Assembly: GCA_001643475.1 (NCBI GenBank) | Contig: LXTK01000019.1 | Span: 1 to 6,306, forward strand | DNA length: 6,306 nt | Direction of reading: 5' to 3' | Source of the DNA: Proteobacteria bacterium SPGG2 | GTDB lineage: Bacteria > Pseudomonadota > Gammaproteobacteria > Acidiferrobacterales > SPGG2 | Shown here: positions 1 to 5,451 of the stretch, one piece after another | Numbering within the stretch: the first letter of the stretch is position 1 | How the letters are laid out: each line of letters opens with the position of its first letter | The notes under the pieces: generated by a model | Told to the model about the DNA's origin: nothing | What the model saw: only the letters and a program-made list of their open reading frames with translations | Databases searched by the model: none | Program-made: the position numbers and the translations under genes

Positions 1-1259
1 CCGCTCAAGTTATTGGCGAAACGCAGCGTGTCCATATGTACATCGTACAGTCTCGCAATCGCAGATAGCGTATCGCCCGACCGTACGATATGCACACGTC
101 GCTCGCCCCCCCGCCTCGGCTGATTGTCAACAAGTTTGCGCCGCTTTGCGTAGCGTTTTATCCCCTTGAAGATAGCACCCGCAAGCTTTCGCTGATAACC
201 CTTACTGCGTAACTTCTTCTCTTCCGTGGGTGTCGAGATAAATGCAGTCTCGATCAAAAGCGAGGGTACATCCGGTGCTTTCAATACAGCGAATCCGGCC
301 TGTTGCACCGTCTCAATATGGATCGGGCCAACACGCTTGAGCTCCGATAGAACAGAAGAGCCTAGCTCAACACTAGAGCCGATAGTCGCCGTTTGTGAAA
401 GATCGAGCAGCACTTTTGCCAGAAGATCATCTTTATCGCTTAGGCTGACACCCCCGATCAAATCGGATGCATTGTGTTTGTTAGCCAAGGTTCTAGCCAA
501 GGCACTCGTCGCTCCACGCTCGGACAGTGCGTATACAGATGCGCCACGGGCACGACGCTTGCCTGGTAAGGCGTCAGCGTGTATTGACACAAATATGTCT
601 GCTTCATTTTTCCGTGCTTTTTCATAGCGGTCTTTTAACTTTACATAGTAATCCCCTTTGCGGGTCATGACGGCCCGCATATTTGGCTCGGCATCCACAA
701 GTTTCTTGAGTTGTTTCGCGATCGCAAGCACCACGTCTTTTTCTCGGGTCTTGTAGCGCCGACCGACGGCACCTGGATCTTCGCCACCGTGACCGGCGTC
801 GATGGCGATAATCATGTAGTGGCGCTTGGACTTCGCCGGCTTCGTTTGTGCTCGCGGTGCGCCCTTGGCCTCATAAAGGTCTATGACGAGACGATGACCG
901 TATTGGCCATAGGGTTTGAGAACCAACGTTCGCGGCCGCACCGGCTGCTTGAGGTCCAGTACGATGCGCAGCTTGTTGTCGCCGTGAGCGCCGGTACGGA
1001 TACCGGCGAGTACGGGCTCGTTGGGGTCGGGGGTTGGCAGCGCCCCCAGTAGACGACTGTTCTCTAAGTCAACCACCAGCCGATCGGGATTCTTTAGGAT
1101 AAACACCCGGTGTTCGAGGGTCCCACTAAGATCAAACACCAAGCGCGTGTGATCGGGAGCTCGCCATAGGCGCAGGTTTTCAACCGCGACGGTGGCACCT
1201 TGACCGAACCCAGGGAAGAGGCCCAGGAACAGTAGCACGCCAAGGCGCGCGATTCTCAT
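1..1259 (-). CDS. amiB: N-acetylmuramoyl-L-alanine amidase, AmiB/AmiC type (AMIN + Amidase_3 + LysM), C-terminus cut by window edge
   Basis: This is a periplasmic zinc amidase that cleaves the bond between MurNAc and L-Ala of peptidoglycan to split the septum during division. My translation of the open minus frame gives 419 complete codons with no stop before the left edge. Residues 1-22 form a Sec signal peptide (MRIAR, then a Leu/Phe-rich core, then GQGA). An AMIN domain, which localises such enzymes to the septum, spans about 24-130. A short Lys/Pro/Ala linker leads to Amidase_3 (about 149-370). The expected zinc and catalytic residues are present: His157 in DAGHGG, Glu173 in REKD, His227 in SIHAD and Glu337 in LLIETAF. 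Residues about 265-303 (with DLLAKVLLDLSQTA) match the insert that forms the autoinhibitory helix in division amidases. A LysM repeat begins near 388 (HIVRSGDTLSAIA). The ATG overlaps the tsaE stop as ATGA, with no Shine-Dalgarno, so translational coupling is likely. AmiB is preferred over AmiC because of the tsaE neighbour and the LysM. Confidence 0.95.
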   Translation of the reverse strand, partial: MRIARLGVLLFLGLFPGFGQGATVAVENLRLWRAPDHTRLVFDLSGTLEHRVFILKNPDRLVVDLENSRLLGALPTPDPNEPVLAGIRTGAHGDNKLRIVLDLKQPVRPRTLVLKPYGQYGHRLVIDLYEAKGAPRAQTKPAKSKRHYMIIAIDAGHGGEDPGAVGRRYKTREKDVVLAIAKQLKKLVDAEPNMRAVMTRKGDYYVKLKDRYEKARKNEADIFVSIHADALPGKRRARGASVYALSERGATSALARTLANKHNASDLIGGVSLSDKDDLLAKVLLDLSQTATIGSSVELGSSVLSELKRVGPIHIETVQQAGFAVLKAPDVPSLLIETAFISTPTEEKKLRSKGYQRKLAGAIFKGIKRYAKRRKLVDNQPRRGGERRVHIVRSGDTLSAIARLYDVHMDTLRFANNLS

Positions 1260-1711
1260 GACAGGTCGGTCAATAGGTCAGCACCCCGATCGGTACGAGA
1301 CATCAGATGCACGATACGCTTATGGTCGGCTTTGTGGATAACAACGTCAATATCCGGCGTCGGTAAGACCGCAGCGGCACGCTCCGCCCACTCCACCAGG
1401 CAGACGTTCCTATCTCTAACATAATCGCGGAATCCCACGAATTCCAACTCGTTGGGATCCTTTAACCGATAGAGATCGAAATGGTAGGTATTCTGACCGG
1501 CAACCGAGTAGGGCTCGACGAGCGTAAAGGTGGGGCTCTTGACCACGCCCACATGGCCCAAGGCGCGCAACAATCCGCGCACCAGTGTCGTCTTTCCGGT
1601 ACCTAGCTCGCCGTTCAGATAGATCAATTGCACTTTGGCAATACCCGGCGCCAGTCGCGCTCCCAATGCCTCCATATCCGCCACTTCCGGAATTTCGATC
1701 TCAAGCTTCAT
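1256..1711 (-). CDS. tsaE: tRNA threonylcarbamoyladenosine biosynthesis ATPase TsaE (YjeE)
   Basis: TsaE is the small cytoplasmic ATPase that binds the TsaB-TsaD complex and supports its cycles of t6A synthesis at A37 of ANN-decoding tRNAs. The 151-residue length is typical. A P-loop GELGTGKT lies at residues 34-41 (Lys40, Thr41). It is followed by the switch-like SPTFT at 59-63, the family signature HFDLYRL at 77-83 (Asp79) and a Walker-B-like strand ending VEWAER at 106-111 (Glu107, Trp108). The start chosen is the ATG at 1711, inside the last codons of nnr (11-nt overlap). No Shine-Dalgarno precedes it, so ribosomes probably re-initiate after nnr. Its stop overlaps the amidase start by 4 nt. 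The nnr-tsaE-amiB order is a classic gammaproteobacterial arrangement. TsaB, TsaC and TsaD are not in this window. Confidence 0.97.
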   Translation of the reverse strand: MKLEIEIPEVADMEALGARLAPGIAKVQLIYLNGELGTGKTTLVRGLLRALGHVGVVKSPTFTLVEPYSVAGQNTYHFDLYRLKDPNELEFVGFRDYVRDRNVCLVEWAERAAAVLPTPDIDVVIHKADHKRIVHLMSRTDRGADLLTDLS

Positions 1712-3200
1712 GAATCGAGAGTCGATTCAGCCTCGTACGAACTAGCGGTAACAAATCAGAGGCCAGTAATCCGATTTCACCGTTGTTGCGGGCAGCGTCG
1801 TCGGCCGCCGTCGCATGCAGCCAGACGCCAAGCCGTGCCGCGTCCAACCGCGATAACCCCTGGGCCAAAAGAGCAGCAATGATTCCCGTCAGTACGTCGC
1901 CCATACCTCCGCTCGCCATGCCGGGGTTACCAGCATCACATAACCACACGTCACGATCACCGGACTCAGCAATCAATGTTCCGGCACCTTTTAGCACGAT
2001 TACGCCCCCAAAACGTTCCGCCAGCGATCGAACTGCATCGAAACGCTGTGCCTGCACCTCTGCGCTTGTACATGTAAGTAGACGCGCCGCCTCACCCGGA
2101 TGTGGCGTCAGAACCCAGTCATCGCGTTTCATGGGATCCGGGGCTAGCAGGTTCAGTCCGTCGGCATCAACCACCAACGGTTTGCTGGATTCCAAAGCGG
2201 TAGCCAACATTCTGCGCCCCCACTGCTCCCTCCCTAGACCGGGACCTACCGCGATGACGGTGGCGCGCTCGATAGCCGCGCGTAATTGCTTCACCTCCGA
2301 TACCGCGTAGGTCATCAGTTCCGGTCGATTCGAGCCGATGTGGGCAGCATGGGTGGGATGAGTCGCCACCGTCACTAGACCAGCCCCAGTCCGACAGGCG
2401 GCCTCCCCTGCCAATCGTACTGCCCCACTCATACCCTCGGTGCCGCCAATCACGATGACATGGCCGACATCTCCTTTATGCAAAGTGCGGCGTCGGCGCG
2501 GCGCCAAAGACAACAGTGATTGCTCCGTGATTCGTAACGCAGAGGGCGGGACATTGCGATAGACATCAGTGGGTACACCTAGGTCGTCGAACACCAAGCG
2601 GCCACGAAAACCCGGACCTTCGCCGGTAAACAAACCAGTTTTAAGGCCGATGAATGTTATCGTGACATCAGCATGAACAGCGGCGCCCAACACGCGGCCA
2701 GAATCTGCATGTAAACCGGAGGGAATATCGATCGCCAGTACAGCCACATTAGCCGCGTTGATTGCATCAATCGCCACCTGCCAGTCATCGGTGACTTCAC
2801 GCTCCAAGCCAGTCCCAAAAAGCGCATCGACGATTACCTCGGCGCTTTCAAGCCGCGACGCTCGGAATGGATGACAACGGACGCCTGCCGCTTCCATCTT
2901 CTCGCGGGCCGCGCGCGCATCCCCGCGGCGGCGCTCGGGATCGCCAAGCTCTAGTACCACCGGCATCAAACCTGCTTGCTGCGCAAGCCGCGCGACGACG
3001 TAACCGTCCCCACCATTGTTCCCTACGCCGCACACTACTGCGATGATCCGAGCCCGTGGATAACGTTGCCGTAACAGCGCCAAGCTTGCCTGGCCGGCAC
3101 GACACATTAACGTCGAGCCTGGGATCCCTTCTTGCGTTATCGCAATTTCATCCAGTTGCCGAGTCTGTTCGGCATAATACAATGCTTGAGGTAATTTCAT
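1701..3200 (-). CDS. nnr: bifunctional NAD(P)H-hydrate epimerase / ADP-dependent NAD(P)H-hydrate dehydratase
   Basis: This is a metabolite-repair enzyme. The N-terminal half interconverts the R and S forms of hydrated NAD(P)H, and the C-terminal half dehydrates the S form using ADP, restoring NAD(P)H. At 499 residues it has the full fused length. The epimerase (YjeF_N, about 1-220) shows GVGNNGGDGYVVAR at 58-71, DALFGTGLER at 125-134 (Asp125) and DIPSGLHAD at 158-166. The ribokinase-like dehydratase (about 235-495) shows KGDVGHVIVIGG at 242-253, VGPGLG at 318-323, VVDADGLNLL at 343-352, LTPHPGEAARLL at 364-375, VLKGAGT at 402-408 and GNPGMASGGMGDVLTG at 424-439, with the presumed catalytic Asp435. 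The ATG at 3200 is the only standard start before an in-frame stop at 3239-3237. No Shine-Dalgarno is visible. It is the first gene of an overlapping nnr-tsaE-amiB operon and is divergent from queG. No key residue appears to be missing. Confidence 0.97.
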   Translation of the reverse strand: MKLPQALYYAEQTRQLDEIAITQEGIPGSTLMCRAGQASLALLRQRYPRARIIAVVCGVGNNGGDGYVVARLAQQAGLMPVVLELGDPERRRGDARAAREKMEAAGVRCHPFRASRLESAEVIVDALFGTGLEREVTDDWQVAIDAINAANVAVLAIDIPSGLHADSGRVLGAAVHADVTITFIGLKTGLFTGEGPGFRGRLVFDDLGVPTDVYRNVPPSALRITEQSLLSLAPRRRRTLHKGDVGHVIVIGGTEGMSGAVRLAGEAACRTGAGLVTVATHPTHAAHIGSNRPELMTYAVSEVKQLRAAIERATVIAVGPGLGREQWGRRMLATALESSKPLVVDADGLNLLAPDPMKRDDWVLTPHPGEAARLLTCTSAEVQAQRFDAVRSLAERFGGVIVLKGAGTLIAESGDRDVWLCDAGNPGMASGGMGDVLTGIIAALLAQGLSRLDAARLGVWLHATAADDAARNNGEIGLLASDLLPLVRTRLNRLSIHEA

Positions 3201-3287
3201 CTTGTGATGTATTGTATCCAGGACAACGAGGCTAACCTAGAAGAAGTTGCCGTGTCACAACGATTGTTAAGGTCGTAGATCAAACAG
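3201..3287. promoter_or_regulatory. divergent nnr / queG intergenic region (probable promoters for both)
   Basis: These 87 nt separate two divergently transcribed start codons, so promoters for both genes should lie here or just inside the genes. On the minus strand a good -10-like TACAAT (plus positions 3211-3216) sits about 10 nt before the nnr ATG. The best-spaced -35 is poor, and a start from this box would leave only a few leader nucleotides. On the plus side no convincing -35/-10 pair for queG is visible. AAGG at 3269-3272 is about 15 nt from the queG ATG, too far for a good Shine-Dalgarno. The region is assigned by gene layout, and the individual boxes are weak. Confidence 0.4.
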
Positions 3288-4361
3288 ATGGCAGACTGCA
3301 CACAACTGCGCAACGACATACGGGTCTGGGGGCGTGACCTTGGGTTTCAACAGATCGGAATCTCCGATATCGATTTAAGTGCGGCCGAGGCCCGACTATT
3401 GAATTGGCTAGATGCGGGTCGTCATGGAGAAATGCGCTACATGACAGCCCACCAAACTCGTCGTAGTCGCCCGGCCGATCTGTTTCCGGGAACGCTTCGC
3501 GTAATCTGCGCCCGCATGGATTACATGCCGGCAAAAGTCGCAAATACTGACGCGGTCTTGGCGGACCCCACTCTTGGTTTTATTTCACGCTATGCGCTCG
3601 GGCGCGACTACCACAAGGTGATGCGCAATCGACTTAGGCGCCTCGCAGACAGAATCGAACAGGCGATCGGCAAACATCACTATCGCGTTTTCACCGACAG
3701 CGCGCCGGTGTTAGAGAAGCCCCTGGCCGAGAAGGCCGGGCTAGGGTGGGTTGGCAAACATACGAACCTATTGCATCGCGAGGCGGGATCCTGGTTCTTC
3801 CTCGGTGAAATCTACACCGATCTCCCGTTGCCAATCGATGCCCCCGTCGAAAATCACTGCGGCCGCTGCCAAGCCTGTATCGATATCTGTCCCACCGGCG
3901 CCATCACTGGCCCATATGAGCTCGACGCGCGACTTTGCATCTCTTATCTGACGATCGAGTTGCGCGGACCAATACCGATCGAGCTGCGACCGCTCATCGG
4001 AAACCGTATTTTCGGATGCGACGATTGCCAGTTGGTATGTCCCTGGAATCGGTTTGCAAAGACTACGACCGAACCCGACTTTGATGTTCGTCACGGCCTC
4101 GATGCAGCACAACTCGTCGACCTATTCGCATGGACCGAGACCCAATTTTTGACTAGAACTGAAGGCTCTGCTATTCGCCGAATCGGCTATGTATGTTGGT
4201 TACGAAATATAGCGGTAGCATTGGGCAATGCACCCATCAGCGATGTCGTTATCGCGGCGCTACAAGCCAGACAAGATCATTCTTCGGCATTGGTACGAGA
4301 ACATGTACGGTGGGCCTTAGCGAGGCATGTCGGCGACCAGACAGCATCTACCGAGGAGTAG
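3288..4361 (+). CDS. queG: epoxyqueuosine reductase QueG
   Basis: QueG catalyses the last step of queuosine synthesis, reducing epoxyqueuosine at the wobble position (34) of GUN-decoding tRNAs. It is a cytoplasmic enzyme with cobalamin and two [4Fe-4S] clusters. The 357-residue length fits the family. Residues 101-110 (RYALGRDYHK) are a family signature. TDSAPVLEK at 136-144 contains the presumed proton donor Asp137, and GLGWVGKHTNLL follows at 151-162. The ferredoxin-like part carries eight cluster cysteines: Cys191, 194, 197 and 201 (CGRCQACIDICP), Cys217 (RLCISY) and Cys244, 247 and 251 (CDDCQLVCPW). A helical repeat-like C-terminus follows to residue 357. The ATG at 3288 is the only standard start after an in-frame TAG at 3276. 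It lacks a well-placed Shine-Dalgarno. It is divergent from nnr, and its stop codon abuts that of orn on the other strand. Confidence 0.97.
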   Translation: MADCTQLRNDIRVWGRDLGFQQIGISDIDLSAAEARLLNWLDAGRHGEMRYMTAHQTRRSRPADLFPGTLRVICARMDYMPAKVANTDAVLADPTLGFISRYALGRDYHKVMRNRLRRLADRIEQAIGKHHYRVFTDSAPVLEKPLAEKAGLGWVGKHTNLLHREAGSWFFLGEIYTDLPLPIDAPVENHCGRCQACIDICPTGAITGPYELDARLCISYLTIELRGPIPIELRPLIGNRIFGCDDCQLVCPWNRFAKTTTEPDFDVRHGLDAAQLVDLFAWTETQFLTRTEGSAIRRIGYVCWLRNIAVALGNAPISDVVIAALQARQDHSSALVREHVRWALARHVGDQTASTEE

Positions 4362-4925
4362 TTACAGTCGAAGCAACTGTGCGCGATAGTGTTTTAGTTC
4401 TTCGATAGATTCGCGCACATCATCGAGCGCTTTGTGTGTGTTCTTTTTAACCAGGCTATTGTAGACGTCGGGCTTCCATCGGCGTGCTAGCTCCTTGAGC
4501 GTACTCACGTCAAGATTGCGGTAGTGAAACCAGGCCTCCAGTTCCGGCATACAACGTGCTAGGAAACGCCGATCCTGGCAGATGCTATTTCCACACATCG
4601 GTGACCTTCCCTTAGGTACATAACGCTCGATAAACTCCAGCGTCTGTCGTTCAACATCGATTTCTCCTAACACCGACGCCCGCACACGTTCGACAAGGCC
4701 GGTCTCCGAATGTGTGCGTGTATTCCATTCGTCCATATTCTCGAGTACCGAGGCCGGTTGATGCACCGCCAACACAGGACCCTCAGCAAGTATGTTCAGC
4801 GTGCTGTCTGTAATAATGGTCGCGACTTCTAGAATACGATCGGTCCCCGTATCTAAACCGGACATTTCCAGATCGATCCAGATCAGGGCATCGGGGGCCT
4901 GTGTCCCCGAAGGTGCTTGCGCCAT
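4362..4925 (-). CDS. orn: oligoribonuclease Orn (3'-5' exoribonuclease, DEDDh)
   Basis: Orn degrades the shortest RNA oligomers (mainly dinucleotides, including pGpG from c-di-GMP turnover) to mononucleotides in the cytoplasm. The protein has 187 residues, a normal length. The DEDDh catalytic set is complete: Asp18 and Glu20 in WIDLEMSGLD, Asp118 in CQDRRF, His164 and Asp169 in HKALDDV. Other signatures are EWNTRTHSETGLVERV (66-81), CGNSICQDRRFL (111-122) and the highly conserved stretch LDVSTLKELARRWKP (138-152). The first 13 residues are a short variable tail before the fold begins. The start is supported by GGAG seven nt upstream. Its TAA abuts the queG TAG with no intervening base. It is divergent from phhB. 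Confidence 0.98.
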   Translation of the reverse strand: MAQAPSGTQAPDALIWIDLEMSGLDTGTDRILEVATIITDSTLNILAEGPVLAVHQPASVLENMDEWNTRTHSETGLVERVRASVLGEIDVERQTLEFIERYVPKGRSPMCGNSICQDRRFLARCMPELEAWFHYRNLDVSTLKELARRWKPDVYNSLVKKNTHKALDDVRESIEELKHYRAQLLRL

Positions 4926-4932
4926 GGGCTAT

Positions 4933-4936
4933 CTCC
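4933..4936 (-). promoter_or_regulatory. Shine-Dalgarno of orn
   Basis: GGAG on the minus strand (within CTGGAG), 7 nt before the ATG at 4925. It fixes the chosen start. Confidence 0.75.
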
Positions 4937-4986
4937 AGTTCTAATCCATATTCTACGAGCCTCGGTTCGACGATGATATCACCGTA

Positions 4987-4992
4987 AGAGGG
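4987..4992 (+). promoter_or_regulatory. Shine-Dalgarno of phhB
   Basis: AGAGGG lies 7 nt before the ATG at 5000 and supports that start over the upstream ATG at 4973, which is closed by a stop. Confidence 0.7.
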
Positions 4993-4999
4993 CACCATC

Positions 5000-5332
5000 A
5001 TGATCGAATTGACAAAGAAACAATGTAAGCCTTGCGAAGGGGGCACTGCCCCGCTGACAGAGACGGAGGCGAAGGCCTTGCTCCAGCAAACACCGGCATG
5101 GTCACTGCACGAAGGTGGTACCGAAATTCACCGTGCCTACGAATTTAAGAACTACTACCAGACCATGGCCTTCGTCAACGCCCTGGCTTGGATCGCACAC
5201 CGAGAAGACCATCACCCCGACATCGAAGTAGGCTACAAGCGCTGTCACGTACGTTACAGCACACATTCAATTGGTGGCCTGTCTGAGAACGACTTTATTT
5301 GTGCTGCGAAAATCGACGCCCTGGTTCCCTAG
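5000..5332 (+). CDS. phhB: pterin-4a-carbinolamine dehydratase (4a-hydroxytetrahydrobiopterin dehydratase, PCD/DCoH)
   Basis: This enzyme dehydrates 4a-hydroxytetrahydropterin, classically recycling the cofactor of phenylalanine hydroxylase. The 110-residue length is typical. The family signature EDHHPDI at residues 69-75 supplies His71 and His72. THSIGGLSENDF at 88-99 supplies His89 and Asp98, and Trp34 sits where the family has a conserved Trp. An N-terminal Cys9-x2-Cys12 pair (KQCKPCEGG), a pattern I associate with proteobacterial members, precedes the alpha/beta fold. No phenylalanine hydroxylase gene (phhA) is in the window, so its role here could instead be the less-defined one it has in bacteria lacking that enzyme. 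It is probably monocistronic: divergent from orn, with a possible terminator 10 nt after its stop and a 119-nt gap to the next gene. Confidence 0.95.
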   Translation: MIELTKKQCKPCEGGTAPLTETEAKALLQQTPAWSLHEGGTEIHRAYEFKNYYQTMAFVNALAWIAHREDHHPDIEVGYKRCHVRYSTHSIGGLSENDFICAAKIDALVP

Positions 5333-5342
5333 TTTGGCGGCT

Positions 5343-5359
5343 GCAGGCTAGGGCCCTGC
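5343..5359 (+). terminator. weak candidate terminator hairpin after phhB
   Basis: GCAGG (5343-5347) pairs with CCTGC (5355-5359) around a 7-nt loop, starting 10 nt after the phhB stop. The stem is GC-rich but only 5 bp, and the following GTCTT is a poor U-tract. An intrinsic terminator is possible but not convincing. Confidence 0.25.
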
Positions 5360-5376
5360 GTCTTAACCCCCTGGCC

Positions 5377-5448
5377 TTTCTTCCACGTTAATAATCCACG
5401 GCCGCCACATCGGCCGCCGTGGCTATACCCTTGTCAACGTGGAGAAAA
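5377..5448 (+). promoter_or_regulatory. nested inverted repeat in the leader of the VWA gene, occluding its Shine-Dalgarno
   Basis: The outer arms are 5377-5389 and 5436-5448. Read as RNA, 12 of 13 positions pair (one G-U at 5381/5444 and one C-A mismatch at 5380/5445), with an uninterrupted core of CCACGTT against AACGTGG. The right arm contains GGAG (5441-5444), so the stem would hide the ribosome site. Inside lies a second hairpin, CCACGGC (5396-5402) against GCCGTGG (5416-5422). The pairing is seen directly. A regulatory role is inferred and requires the transcript to start upstream of 5377. Confidence 0.4.
5441..5444 (+). promoter_or_regulatory. Shine-Dalgarno of the VWA gene
   Basis: GGAG, 7 nt before the ATG at 5452, supports this start. 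It lies in the right arm of the leader inverted repeat. Confidence 0.75.
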
Positions 5449-5451
5449 CAT

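Larger units (their letters stand above)
4926..4999. promoter_or_regulatory. divergent orn / phhB intergenic region
   Basis: This is a 74-nt gap between two divergent start codons, each with its own Shine-Dalgarno. On the minus strand TAGAAT (plus 4950-4955) resembles a -10 for orn and would give a leader of under 25 nt, but no good -35 is seen at 16-18 nt spacing. No clear sigma70 pair for phhB is visible. An upstream ATG at 4973 in the phhB frame runs into TAA within five codons, so it is not the phhB start. The promoter role is inferred from layout. Confidence 0.35.

Noticed and set aside
226..627. 133-codon plus-strand open frame
   Set aside because: It lies fully antisense to the amidase catalytic domain, whose motifs are intact, and its translation resembles no family. 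It is a shadow frame.
711..1052. 113-codon plus-strand open frame
   Set aside because: Antisense to the AMIN domain and linker of the amidase, with no recognisable domain.
1783..2310. 175-codon plus-strand open frame, Ser/Ala/Arg-rich
   Set aside because: Antisense to the Nnr dehydratase domain. Its composition is what the complement of GC-rich coding sequence gives, with no family motif and no Shine-Dalgarno.
3257..3267. Inverted repeat ACAA-CGA-TTGT in the nnr/queG gap, considered as an operator
   Set aside because: Only 4-bp arms, which is expected by chance, and it matches no operator I know.
3768..4112. 114-codon minus-strand open frame inside queG
   Set aside because: Antisense to the iron-sulfur region of QueG, all of whose cysteines are conserved. 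No independent support.
4362..4925. tRNA genes near orn/queG, as in E. coli
   Set aside because: The two genes abut directly, and I saw no tRNA-like cloverleaf or GGTTCGA-type T-loop in the other gaps.
5390..5395. AATAAT as a -10 box for the VWA gene
   Set aside because: It matches TATAAT at 5 of 6 positions, but the -35 position 17 nt upstream is CCCCCT, so there is no sigma70 pair. It is left only as an alternative that would undermine the leader-hairpin idea.
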